Source: Bacillota bacterium
GTDB lineage: Bacteria > Bacillota > Clostridia > Christensenellales > SZUA-584
Assembly: GCA_023461435.1 (NCBI GenBank)
Contig: JAEYLC010000022.1
Span: forward strand, 1-38,072
DNA: 38,072 bases
Reading direction: 5' to 3'
The translations under genes and the position numbers were made by a program. Below the pieces are notes generated by a model. The model did no database searches and was not told the origin of the DNA. It saw only the letters and a program-made list of their open reading frames with translations. Shown here one piece after another: positions 6,833 to 14,219 of this stretch (the stretch's first letter is position 1; the number at the start of each line of letters is the position of its first letter).

Positions 6833-8548
6833 TTAATTCTCCAAATCAAGTTCATAATTCGGATCGTTGAGCTTTTTGTCAAGCTCATTGATTTGGTCTA
6901 CATTTAAGTCACCTAAGGTAATATATTGGGAATCAGGATGTTGATGGTAGTACTTTGTCAGTTCGCCTTCCAGCTTATCACGATAATCGAACATTGCTAT
7001 GTCGTTATCCCCGTACCAGTTCACATATCCCTGAACGGTCGGGCTCCCCTTACCGTCCTTTATGACGCCGTCAAACCCGGCTTCCAGACTGCCCAGGCTG
7101 ACATTTTGCCCCGTTTTGTTGTTGTATGCGTTGAGCGCAATCTGCAGCTCACGCTCGTTGATGTAAGTGTTATGGAAACTAACCGTATCATGATAAACCG
7201 TTACACTCCCGCCCACTTTCATGGCGTCAAACGCCTCTTCCAAATTCATATCGCGCAACTGTTCGTCAACCTTTTTATTGTTCATGTCGATTTCAACGTT
7301 GCGCATCGCCGTGTCAATGGCAAATTTGTTAATCTCAAGCGGCAGTCCCACCCATCCGGATAGCTGCGCCGCGTCAATCCCCCGGTCAATGATAAAGCCG
7401 ACTGCCTCATCTCCGAGCGCCTCTAAAAATTCGCTTCCTTTATCGCGGTACAGCGAATTGGCAATTTGCGCTTCATTGTAATGAAGCCGTCTTTGATTAT
7501 TGGTGTTGAAATCAAAAATCGTGATGCCGCCCACGTAGTCGTTCAAGAACCCGTCGGCGTCCACCTTATAGCATTTGTTGGCTTCATCCCGGACGATATT
7601 GATAGACAATGTCTTCATATTCGTCCCCGTGATTGTTTTCATGTCCTGATATTGCGTGATTGTGGGGCAGGTGAACGCCATTTCCATCAGCAGGGACGAT
7701 TTGAACATCTCGGAACAAAGGTACTGGCGTGTGGCGTTGTCTTCATCGCCGTTGTAAAATGTCGCGCCGTTTTGCTGCATGAGCCGGTCAACCTTGAGCT
7801 GATACAGCGCGCAAACCGTTTGAAAAGCGGGTGTCACATTGTAGTTATACTGCAGCGTTGTGGTTACAAAATCGCTTGAAACAAACGATTCCAGCTCGCA
7901 GCTGTAGCCGCACTCAATAAAGCGTGTCAGCGCATCCGTATTCGCCACAACATTTCCGTTCGAATCCACCGTGCTCATGGAGTCGATAATATCCAAAAGG
8001 GCCGTGTATTCGGCAGCCGTCATATCCTCAGGTTTTTTGCCCAGCATTTCTTCAATTTTGCTCCAGTTATACTGCAGCTTACCGTCGGAACCCGTCGATG
8101 TCATTTCACTCAGATAGAAATCGACAATACCGCTCCCGGCTTTATTCAGCTTGAGGTAAAAGTTATTTGACGTAAAGGGAACCGCGCCCGCGTTGCAGCC
8201 CGGATTCAGCGTATCCGCCAGCGCCTTCATGGTTCGGCCCAGATAATCAAACCGGGTGTTCGCATCATTAAGCCTTGCGGAATAACTGTTGTCAACCCCT
8301 TCAACGTCTTTGAATATCTTACGGAGCTGATCGACCGTGGTGTTTTTTGTATCCATGATCTGTTTATGATAGGCGGCGATATTATTGGCGTATGAATCGA
8401 TATTGACGCCGACAATGCCGTTCCACAGATCCTCAAAAAAATCGCCCACGTGATTATACCAGTTCGGATTTTGAGCCTCAATTTCTCTGATCTGTTTTTC
8501 CAGCCTGCTTTTTGTTTCATCGGTAAAATCTCTGATTAGTAACGCCAT
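6833..8548 (-). CDS. Type VII-type effector-like protein with repeated C-terminal domain
   Basis: A 571-aa protein with no signal peptide. Residues 1-117 are predicted mostly helical and include NWYNHVGDFFEDLWNGIVG, reminiscent of the WXG/LXG helical hairpins recognised by type VII secretion. The middle (about 120-450) matches nothing I know. Residues 465-571 (from ERELQIALNAYNNKTGQ to YELDLEN) are the domain repeated in the three genes downstream, but the WCADN of those copies is WYGDN here. AAGGAG lies 8 nt before the ATG. Three small helical genes precede it in the same transcript, as in LXG toxin operons such as ywqH-I-J or S. intermedius tel loci. Toxin activity is inferred from context only; a canonical LXG domain was not confirmed. 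Confidence 0.8.
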   Translation of the reverse strand: MALLIRDFTDETKSRLEKQIREIEAQNPNWYNHVGDFFEDLWNGIVGVNIDSYANNIAAYHKQIMDTKNTTVDQLRKIFKDVEGVDNSYSARLNDANTRFDYLGRTMKALADTLNPGCNAGAVPFTSNNFYLKLNKAGSGIVDFYLSEMTSTGSDGKLQYNWSKIEEMLGKKPEDMTAAEYTALLDIIDSMSTVDSNGNVVANTDALTRFIECGYSCELESFVSSDFVTTTLQYNYNVTPAFQTVCALYQLKVDRLMQQNGATFYNGDEDNATRQYLCSEMFKSSLLMEMAFTCPTITQYQDMKTITGTNMKTLSINIVRDEANKCYKVDADGFLNDYVGGITIFDFNTNNQRRLHYNEAQIANSLYRDKGSEFLEALGDEAVGFIIDRGIDAAQLSGWVGLPLEINKFAIDTAMRNVEIDMNNKKVDEQLRDMNLEEAFDAMKVGGSVTVYHDTVSFHNTYINERELQIALNAYNNKTGQNVSLGSLEAGFDGVIKDGKGSPTVQGYVNWYGDNDIAMFDYRDKLEGELTKYYHQHPDSQYITLGDLNVDQINELDKKLNDPNYELDLEN

Positions 8549-8597
8549 AAAAACGACTCCTTATTACGTTCAACACTATAGAACGGTAAAAATAGCT

Positions 8598-8897
8598 TCA
8601 ATGCTGCTGATTGATCTGAATCGCGTTGGCAATCGCCTCATCGGTGCTCTCCGAAATATCCAAAGTGTAAGAAAAGAAATCGATCGTATGCTTGAATATT
8701 GAGCTGAGATTCTCATATATCTGCATCAGCACCGCATTTGTCTGTTTCAATTGATCCATCGCCTGCCCGCCGCAATTGGGCGAACTGCTGTTAAGCTCTT
8801 TTAAAAAATGATTGGCGTCAAAACTGGCGGCAAGACTGACAAGCTCAAGCCTTTTGCTCCTCAGCTTTGCTTTGTCGACTTTAATCTCTACAGGCAT
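8598..8897 (-). CDS. Small helical WXG100/YwqI-like partner protein
   Basis: A 99-aa, cysteine-poor, mainly helical protein (PVEIKVDKAKLRSKRLELVSLA, a turn around SSSPNCGGQAMDQL, then a long second helix). Helix-turn-helix hairpins of about 100 aa ahead of an LXG-type gene act as secretion partners (WXG100, DUF3130 and DUF5344-like proteins) in characterised type VII loci. No exact WxG triplet is present, so family membership is an inference from size, fold and position. AAGGAG precedes the ATG by 8 nt. It sits 49 nt upstream of the effector-like gene and 33 nt after the previous gene. Confidence 0.75.
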   Translation of the reverse strand: MPVEIKVDKAKLRSKRLELVSLAASFDANHFLKELNSSSPNCGGQAMDQLKQTNAVLMQIYENLSSIFKHTIDFFSYTLDISESTDEAIANAIQINQQH

Positions 8898-8930
8898 ATT
8901 GCAATCTCCTTGTTTTAAAAATTTGCCTCT

Positions 8931-9212
8931 TTAATATAAATACTGATCTTTCTTATCTATCTCATTAATAAATGCCTGAATATCTTTTTTTAAATAATCA
9001 GTAATATCTTTTGTCTGCCCTTTTAATTTCTGAATTTTATTGACATAGTCAACCAGACGGTTTACATAGTTGCCGCCAATCATGTTCCCGTGAACAACAC
9101 TGTCCATAATGGAGATATACCGTTCAACGGCCTCCTCGATTTGACTGCCAAAACCTTCATATAAGCCTTCCATTTTCTCATATTCCTCATCAGCAACCCT
9201 TAAACGGCTCAT
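8931..9212 (-). CDS. Small helical type VII partner-like protein
   Basis: A start at ATG 9212 gives 93 aa (MSRLRVADEEYEKMEGLY...). The A of its ATG is the last base of the preceding TAA stop (TAATG), and AGAGGT lies about 7 nt upstream, so this is preferred over the in-frame ATG nine bases earlier. The protein is highly charged and helical with two long helices (about 5-45 and 50-88) and no membrane segment. It resembles the accessory helical proteins encoded before LXG effectors. Translational coupling to the preceding coiled-coil protein suggests that the two form a complex. Confidence 0.75.
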   Translation of the reverse strand: MSRLRVADEEYEKMEGLYEGFGSQIEEAVERYISIMDSVVHGNMIGGNYVNRLVDYVNKIQKLKGQTKDITDYLKKDIQAFINEIDKKDQYLY

Positions 9213-9652
9213 TATTTGCACCTCTCAGTCTTTTTTTCACGTAATAAGGATTCCAATTGTCTGTTTAAGCTGTTTATATTGCTTTGTAAAGAATTGATCT
9301 TTTGTTTTGCTTTTAAAATCTCATCATTGACCTTTTCGATTCGGCTATTGACTGTTTTCTTTATGCCCTCAATGCTTGCAAACGCCGAGCCTGATTTGCT
9401 GCTTCCTAAAAGGGTGTTCATTCTGCCCGAGTACTCTCTCGCGATTTTGACCCGGTCGTTATTCCCGATGCAAACCGCATCCCGTTTTTCGCTCTCTACG
9501 TATGAGTGAAATTCTCTTTCCTTCCGGCAAACCCCGTCCTTCGCTTGACAGAGCTTTTGCAATTGCTTCTTCAACTCATCAATGTTGTCATTCAGCTGGT
9601 TAATGGAACTTTTACATCTGTTTATTTGTGAGCGAATATCAGATTCATCCAT
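9212..9652 (-). CDS. Coiled-coil protein, YwqH/DUF5082-like
   Basis: ATG 9652 (MDESDIRSQINRCKSS...) with AAGGGG 7 nt upstream gives 146 aa; the longer in-frame start at 9676 lacks a ribosome binding site. Two coiled-coil segments (about 5-45 and 95-140) flank a small less regular middle region. Size, the two-coil layout and first position in a type VII-like operon match DUF5082/YwqH proteins that precede LXG effectors, though I see no diagnostic motif. It is the first gene of the minus-strand transcript running to 5199. Confidence 0.75.
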   Translation of the reverse strand: MDESDIRSQINRCKSSINQLNDNIDELKKQLQKLCQAKDGVCRKEREFHSYVESEKRDAVCIGNNDRVKIAREYSGRMNTLLGSSKSGSAFASIEGIKKTVNSRIEKVNDEILKAKQKINSLQSNINSLNRQLESLLREKKTERCK

Positions 9653-9707
9653 ACTCAATCCCCTTTTTCTATACATAAAACGACAAGCTGAAAGTTGGTA
9701 TATTCAT

Positions 9708-9736
9708 ATAATATTATATATTCATGGGAATATCAA
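9708..9736 (-). promoter_or_regulatory. Promoter of the type VII-like cassette
   Basis: On the minus strand TTGATA (9736-9731), an exact 17-nt spacer and TATTAT (9713-9708). The predicted start near 9701 gives a leader of about 49 nt. An inverted repeat AACATA/TATGTT (9738-9755) lies just upstream of the -35 and could be an operator. Confidence 0.6.
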
Positions 9737-9902
9737 TAACATATGGTTTTATGTTCCATGTTAACGTACCTACTATTTTACAAATGAAAATGATTGATGT
9801 CCCTGCGTGTCGGCGTATATTAAGCCTTAGCTCTTAGTGCCGGCATACCATAGGCCCGCCGCCGCGTATACATTAGGGATCACATTTTTTAAGGGGTTCC
9901 CG

Positions 9903-10598
9903 ATGTATCTTATCAGCGGCATACTTGGAAGCTTTATCGGTGCGGTAGGCACCATCATCGGCGGGCTTTTGGCCCTGTTCATCGGTAAACGCGCGCATGA
10001 GCCGCGTCCGTTTCTGGCCTTTGCGGGCGGCATGATGGTGGCGGTCGTCTTTTTTGATATGCTGCTTGAAAGCGAGGAGCTCGGCGGCCTTGTGCGCATG
10101 TGCATCGGCGCGTCGGCGGGCGGCGTTTTTTTTGCGCTCGCGGAACCGCTTATCAACCGCAGCGAAGAACCTTCGCTCTATTCGATGGGGCTCCTCGTGC
10201 TTATCGGCATCGCGCTGCACAATCTGCCCGAAGGGCTCGCGGTGGGCTCATCGCTCGTCGAGAGCCAGCAGATGGCGCTGTCGCTCGGGCTGCTCATGCT
10301 CATCCATGATATCCCCGAAGGCATCGTGGTGTGTCTGCCGCTTCAAATGTCCGGCATGAAGGTCCGGCGCATTTTCTTTCTCGCTTTATTGACCGGAGTG
10401 CCCACGGCGGTCGGCGCGGTGCTCGGTACGGCGATCGGCAGCATTTCCAGGGAAATGATCTCGCTGTGCATCTCTTTCGCGAGCGGCGCGATGCTCTATA
10501 TTTCATTAAAGGAGCTGATCCCCGCAGCGGGCAAGCATAAGGTGTTCTGGTCGCTGCTGGGGCTCTGCATCGGTTTTTTTATGACGGTACTGATTTAG
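9903..10598 (+). CDS. ZIP-family divalent metal transporter
   Basis: ATG 9903 is chosen because AAGGGG lies 6 nt upstream; an in-frame GTG at 9837 has no such site and adds an unlikely 22-residue prefix. The 231-aa product has about eight hydrophobic helices and the two metal-site helices of ZIP transporters: HNLPEG (106-111) and HDIPEG (starting at 135), plus GAMLYISLKELIP in a late helix. ZIP proteins bring Zn2+, and sometimes Fe2+ or Mn2+, into the cytoplasm; the exact metal cannot be read. No obvious Zur or Fur operator was noticed. Its 3' end overlaps recF by 20 bp in convergent orientation, and no terminator separates them. Confidence 0.92.
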   Translation: MYLISGILGSFIGAVGTIIGGLLALFIGKRAHEPRPFLAFAGGMMVAVVFFDMLLESEELGGLVRMCIGASAGGVFFALAEPLINRSEEPSLYSMGLLVLIGIALHNLPEGLAVGSSLVESQQMALSLGLLMLIHDIPEGIVVCLPLQMSGMKVRRIFFLALLTGVPTAVGAVLGTAIGSISREMISLCISFASGAMLYISLKELIPAAGKHKVFWSLLGLCIGFFMTVLI

Positions 10599-11676
10599 CC
10601 GGTGATTCCTGTACCTTTCCCGCTGCGACGGTGTAGCTTTTGGCATGGGCGCATTTTAATGGCACCGCCGTGGTGATGAAGCACTGCGCGCCGCGGATGC
10701 GCTCAAGCAACGCAGCCTGACGTGCAGTATCGAGCTCGGAAAACACATCGTCGAGCAGCAGCACGGGGCTTTCTCCAAAGTCGGCCCGCGCGATCTCGAA
10801 GGTGGCGAGCTTTAACGACAGCATCGCCGTTCTTATCTGTCCCTGCGACGAATACGCCTTGATTTCGCCGCCGTTCAGCGCCACGGCCAAGTCCTCGCGG
10901 TGCGGCCCGTAAAGGCAGAACCCTTGCTCGATCTCGGAGGAAAGCGACTTATCCATCCTTTCAAACAGCGCGGACCGGATGTCCTGTCCGGAAGCGCTGC
11001 TTTTGTATTTCAGGCTCAGTACTTCGCCGCCGGCGAGGTCGTGATGTACCGCGCGGCTGATCTCATCGAGCCGCTGCAAAAACGCCTGCCGCGTGCCGAT
11101 GATGCGCGCGCCGTGATCGGCGAGCTGTTCGTTGAATATCGTCACGAGCTTTTTAAGCTGATGCTCGGCCATGCGCGACTTCAGCAGAGCGTTTTTCTGA
11201 GCAAGCGCCTTGCCGTACTCGAGAAGCTCGTAAAAATAGGCGGGCTTCAATTTACTTATCTCCATATCGATGAAACGGCGGCGCAGAGACGGCGATTCTT
11301 TGAGCACCTTTAAATCCTCGGGAGAGAACACCACCGCGATGAAGTTGCCAAACAGCTCGCCCATTTTCTTCACGGGCTGGCCGCTGATTTTAAGGCTCTT
11401 CTTTTCGAGCACGGAGAGCAGCGCCTCCACCGAGAGCTTCCCCTGCTTTTTGACGATGCCGCCCTTGATATACGCAGCCTGCGCGCCGTCTTTGATGCAT
11501 TCCGCTTCCTTTTGCGTGCGGAACGATTTGCCCATGCTCAAAAAACCCACGGCTTCGAGCACATTCGTCTTGCCCGCGGCGTTTTTGCCCTGCAGTATGT
11601 TGATGCCGTCCGAAAACGATACGGAGAGATTTTCATAGCTGCGAAAGTTTTTGAGCATCAGGCTGCTTAAATGCAT
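10579..11676 (-). CDS. recF: DNA replication and repair protein RecF
   Basis: A start at ATG 11676 gives 365 aa, the usual RecF length; AGGAG lies 5-6 nt upstream, and the reading frame further upstream is a shadow of the neighbouring gene. The protein opens with the typical MHLSSLMLKNFRSYENL. Walker A is GKNAAGKTN (30-38), the ABC signature region is YSSQGQIRTAMLSLKLA, and Walker B is LLLDD (about 306-310) followed by VFSELD. RecF binds gapped DNA and loads RecA with RecO and RecR at stalled forks. It is usually beside dnaA and dnaN; here it follows a GT-C-like membrane protein by 8 nt and converges with a ZIP gene. Confidence 0.96.
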   Translation of the reverse strand: MHLSSLMLKNFRSYENLSVSFSDGINILQGKNAAGKTNVLEAVGFLSMGKSFRTQKEAECIKDGAQAAYIKGGIVKKQGKLSVEALLSVLEKKSLKISGQPVKKMGELFGNFIAVVFSPEDLKVLKESPSLRRRFIDMEISKLKPAYFYELLEYGKALAQKNALLKSRMAEHQLKKLVTIFNEQLADHGARIIGTRQAFLQRLDEISRAVHHDLAGGEVLSLKYKSSASGQDIRSALFERMDKSLSSEIEQGFCLYGPHREDLAVALNGGEIKAYSSQGQIRTAMLSLKLATFEIARADFGESPVLLLDDVFSELDTARQAALLERIRGAQCFITTAVPLKCAHAKSYTVAAGKVQESPAKSVPS

Positions 11677-11684
11677 AGCATCTC

Positions 11685-12869
11685 CTAAAAATACGTGTAA
11701 TACCAGACCGCGCCCCACACGTTGACGGCGATGCCGACGACGGCCAGTACGGCGGGCAGCACCGCCTGCCCGCGTGTCGGGATCATCGGCGGGTCCTCGC
11801 CAATGATCAGCAGCGAAAACGGCAGCATATCCACAAGATATCGGCACCCGAACTGCCATCCCCCCATGGTCTTGTGGGACAGCACCATCACAAGATGCAT
11901 GATCACGCTCATCAGCCAGATGACGCGCATCGGGCTCAGCCGCCGCTGCGCGAGCCTCACGGCCAGTAGCACGAACGCCGGATTCACGAGAAAGAACAGC
12001 GTGCCGTTGAATTCGGGCCAGAACCGCTCTCCGCCCGGCAGCTTCAATATCTCGAGGAAATTTCCCGGGACATACTGAAGAGAGAACTGCGGCGTGTTTA
12101 AAAATTCCGGCAGATAATTATGGCCAAACTCAAACGGATTATCAAACCGCACCATATTATAAACAGCAGCGATTATACCCACCGCCGCGAGAGGCAATAC
12201 AAATTTGATTGATCGAACAAATGTTCGTATCGTGCTGCCATTCTTGATTTTATGATACAGCAGGTAAAAAAGCAACGGGGCATAGACGATATTCATGGGG
12301 CGGCACGCAAACGCCGCGCCGAGGCTGAAGAAAGAAAAATACCACGCAGCCTTCTTATCACTGTCCATCAGATAGACGGCAAGCACAAGGAAGAAAAAGC
12401 CCTGAGTCTGGGCGGAAAACCACACCCAGCCCGTCAGCGACATGTAGAACAGGTTTGAACCAAGCGTCAGCAGCAGCGCGACGAGCGAAGAATATAGCCC
12501 GTCAAAGCCGCGCCGCATCATGAAGCGGTAAACCAGCACAAACGAGAAGAACCCAAAGAGCGTGTTAATAAGGTTATCAGGCGTGTTCATGCCGAAAAAC
12601 GGCACGAGCAGAAACTGAATCACGCTCGGAAACGGCGGAAAGCTCACATAATAGTGCCCGCCGTACCAGGCCAGCTCGAGCCACGAGACGTTTTCGGGCA
12701 GGTAGTTTCTGCCGTTCCACCACGCCGCCGCCTGCCGCGTATACGAATCATAGTCGCAATGGGAGAGTATGCCTTGCCCCAGCATGCGGTACATGACGAT
12801 ATACGCGCAAATCAGCAGCCCCGCCGCCAGTATAAAGTGGTATGTGAAGCGTTGCTTTTCATCGTTCAT
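11685..12869 (-). CDS. GT-C-type membrane glycosyltransferase-like protein
   Basis: A 394-aa polytopic membrane protein with about 10-11 helices. The first outer loop contains SHCDYDSYTRQAAAWWNGRN and WLELAWYGGHYYVSFPPFPSV, resembling the acidic catalytic loop and following loop of GT-C enzymes (PMT/ArnT-like, lipid-linked sugar donors). The helices have YRFMMRRGFDG and ACRPMNIVYAPLLFYLLYHK between them. Substrate and donor cannot be told. It ends 8 nt before recF, so both are probably on one transcript. It could alternatively be a non-enzymatic membrane protein with a GT-C fold. Confidence 0.72.
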   Translation of the reverse strand: MNDEKQRFTYHFILAAGLLICAYIVMYRMLGQGILSHCDYDSYTRQAAAWWNGRNYLPENVSWLELAWYGGHYYVSFPPFPSVIQFLLVPFFGMNTPDNLINTLFGFFSFVLVYRFMMRRGFDGLYSSLVALLLTLGSNLFYMSLTGWVWFSAQTQGFFFLVLAVYLMDSDKKAAWYFSFFSLGAAFACRPMNIVYAPLLFYLLYHKIKNGSTIRTFVRSIKFVLPLAAVGIIAAVYNMVRFDNPFEFGHNYLPEFLNTPQFSLQYVPGNFLEILKLPGGERFWPEFNGTLFFLVNPAFVLLAVRLAQRRLSPMRVIWLMSVIMHLVMVLSHKTMGGWQFGCRYLVDMLPFSLLIIGEDPPMIPTRGQAVLPAVLAVVGIAVNVWGAVWYYTYF

Positions 12870-12979
12870 ATCGCCGTTATTTTATCATGCGGTCTTATGG
12901 TTAAGCAATGCGGATTTGGCGCGGCCCTGTGCGTATGTCATTGAGAGCAAATTCCCTATACCATATCAAAGACTTATGC

Positions 12980-13293
12980 TGTCATGCTGAGTGTAAGCGA
13001 AGCATCTGAAAAAAGGCTCGGTGCATGCAGATTCTTTTTCACTTCGCAGTCGTATTGTTACGAATTTCAGCATGACCGTAAAAAACGCTGTCGAAGCTGC
13101 CCGGCACTGACTACGCAGTGGACTGAAAACCCATGTTTAAAGCGTTTTACCGTGGGATGCTTCACTTCACTCACGTTCCGTTTCAGCATGACAGAATGGA
13201 GCGATGAACGAATTGAAGCTTTTCGGTCATTTCAACTGAGCGAAAACGAAAGAGGAATCTCATGGCGAACTGCTTTTTCCATGGGATTCCTCT
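12980..13293. repeat. Cluster of three TGTCAT-type intergenic repeats
   Basis: The gene-free stretch 12870-13316 carries three units. Unit A (12980-13076) runs from TGTCATGCTGA to TTTCAGCATGAC. Unit B (about 13122-13192) has CCCATGTTTAAAGCG...CCGTGGGA and ends TTTCAGCATGACA; it shares its core with the unit at 3032-3125. Unit C (13226-13293) starts GTCATTTCAACTGAG and contains ATCTCATGG...CCATGGGAT. They are partly mutated palindromes with no coding potential. Confidence 0.65.
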
Positions 13294-13316
13294 GCAAGTT
13301 TTTTCATTTTTAATTA

Positions 13317-14144
13317 TTAATTTTTAATATAAATGTGCGTGCTCGCGGCCTTGCCTGAAACGATATCGGCAATGCGGTTCACGGCGCTTGAAATATACAC
13401 ATGCGTGCCCGCCTTGGCGGGACCGAGCGAATATTTGAGCTTCGCGCCCGCGCCCTGCGCGCCCGCCCGCGACGCGCCGCTGCAGCAGGCAATGGCCTCC
13501 GTCACGTTGGCTTCCAGCTCCTCGGGGCTGCTGCCCGTGATCTCGCGGATCAGCGTGGACGGGTCCTTCGGGTCCTGATAGATGCCGTCAACAGATGTCA
13601 GTATCACGAGCGTTTTGGCGTTTACGAGCATCGCGACCACCGCGGCGGTCTCGTCGTTGTCCACGCACTCCACCACCTCGCGGCCCCCGTTGCCTATTTT
13701 TTTGAGCTCCATCTTGCGGTTTTCCTCGCTTGAGACAGGGTCGTTATAGTTGATGATCGGAATTGCGCCCTGAGACGGCGCGCGGTTCAAGAGCCTCCAT
13801 ATGTGTTCTCTTTTTTCCGCGTCGTTGAAATGGCTGTGTTCCACAAGCACCTGCCGCACCGAGTATTGGGGGCTGATAAACTGGCGGTAGTTCTCCATCA
13901 GTATCGCCTGCCCCTGCGCGCTGTAGTCCGTTTTCACGTCCTCCAAGTCCCCGCTGAGCTCCCGGCCGTTGCGCTTTATGTAGTCAATGCGGCCGATTTC
14001 CGTCGCGCCCGAGCTCACAAGCAGCATGCCGGGCCGCATTGAGCTGCCAAGCCGCGAAAATATATTGTAATCCAGATCGCCGTCATCGTGGCGGATCAGC
14101 GCCATCGAGCCGATTTTGACGACGATATCATATGCACTTTCCAA
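13317..14144 (-). CDS. Amino-acid kinase family protein, glutamate 5-kinase-like
   Basis: A 275-aa kinase fold protein. Motifs in order are VVKIGSMAL (phosphate loop with Lys), SSGATEIGR, NYNDPVSSEE, VDNDETAAVVAMLVNAKTLVILTSVDGIYQDP, and GAGAKLKYSLGPAKAGTHVYISSA. These follow glutamate 5-kinase (ProB) but with changes at several conserved positions, and the C-terminal PUA domain of long ProB is absent. No proA is adjacent. Start choice: AGGAG (14160-14156) points to TTG 14144, with an 11-nt spacer; GTG 14153 is only 2 nt away and ATG 14165 lies upstream of the site. The enzyme could act on another small acid substrate. Confidence 0.75.
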   Translation of the reverse strand: MESAYDIVVKIGSMALIRHDDGDLDYNIFSRLGSSMRPGMLLVSSGATEIGRIDYIKRNGRELSGDLEDVKTDYSAQGQAILMENYRQFISPQYSVRQVLVEHSHFNDAEKREHIWRLLNRAPSQGAIPIINYNDPVSSEENRKMELKKIGNGGREVVECVDNDETAAVVAMLVNAKTLVILTSVDGIYQDPKDPSTLIREITGSSPEELEANVTEAIACCSGASRAGAQGAGAKLKYSLGPAKAGTHVYISSAVNRIADIVSGKAASTHIYIKN

Positions 14145-14182
14145 AAACGTCACTGCTCCTATCATGGGTAAATAACGATACC

Positions 14183-14211
14183 AGTATAATCACACAGTCT
14201 ATAAATGTAAA
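14183..14211 (-). promoter_or_regulatory. Promoter of the ProB-like gene
   Basis: On the minus strand TTTACA (14211-14206), a 17-nt spacer and TATACT (14188-14183), a near-consensus vegetative promoter. The predicted start near 14176 supports a translation start downstream of AGGAG at 14160-14156. Confidence 0.65.
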
Positions 14212-14219
14212 GCGCCATA

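Noticed and set aside
5199..8548. CRISPR array suggested by repeated 3' ends
   Set aside because: The repeats are long coding paralogs in frame, spaced by about 540 bp, without short direct repeats and spacers or cas genes.
6833..8548. Calling the 571-aa protein a definite LXG toxin
   Set aside because: The N-terminus is helical and the gene order is right, but I could not find the LXG signature or a known toxin domain; only 'effector-like' is justified.
9837..9902. GTG 9837 as start of the ZIP transporter
   Set aside because: No ribosome site there; ATG 9903 has AAGGGG at a good distance and begins directly with the first helix.
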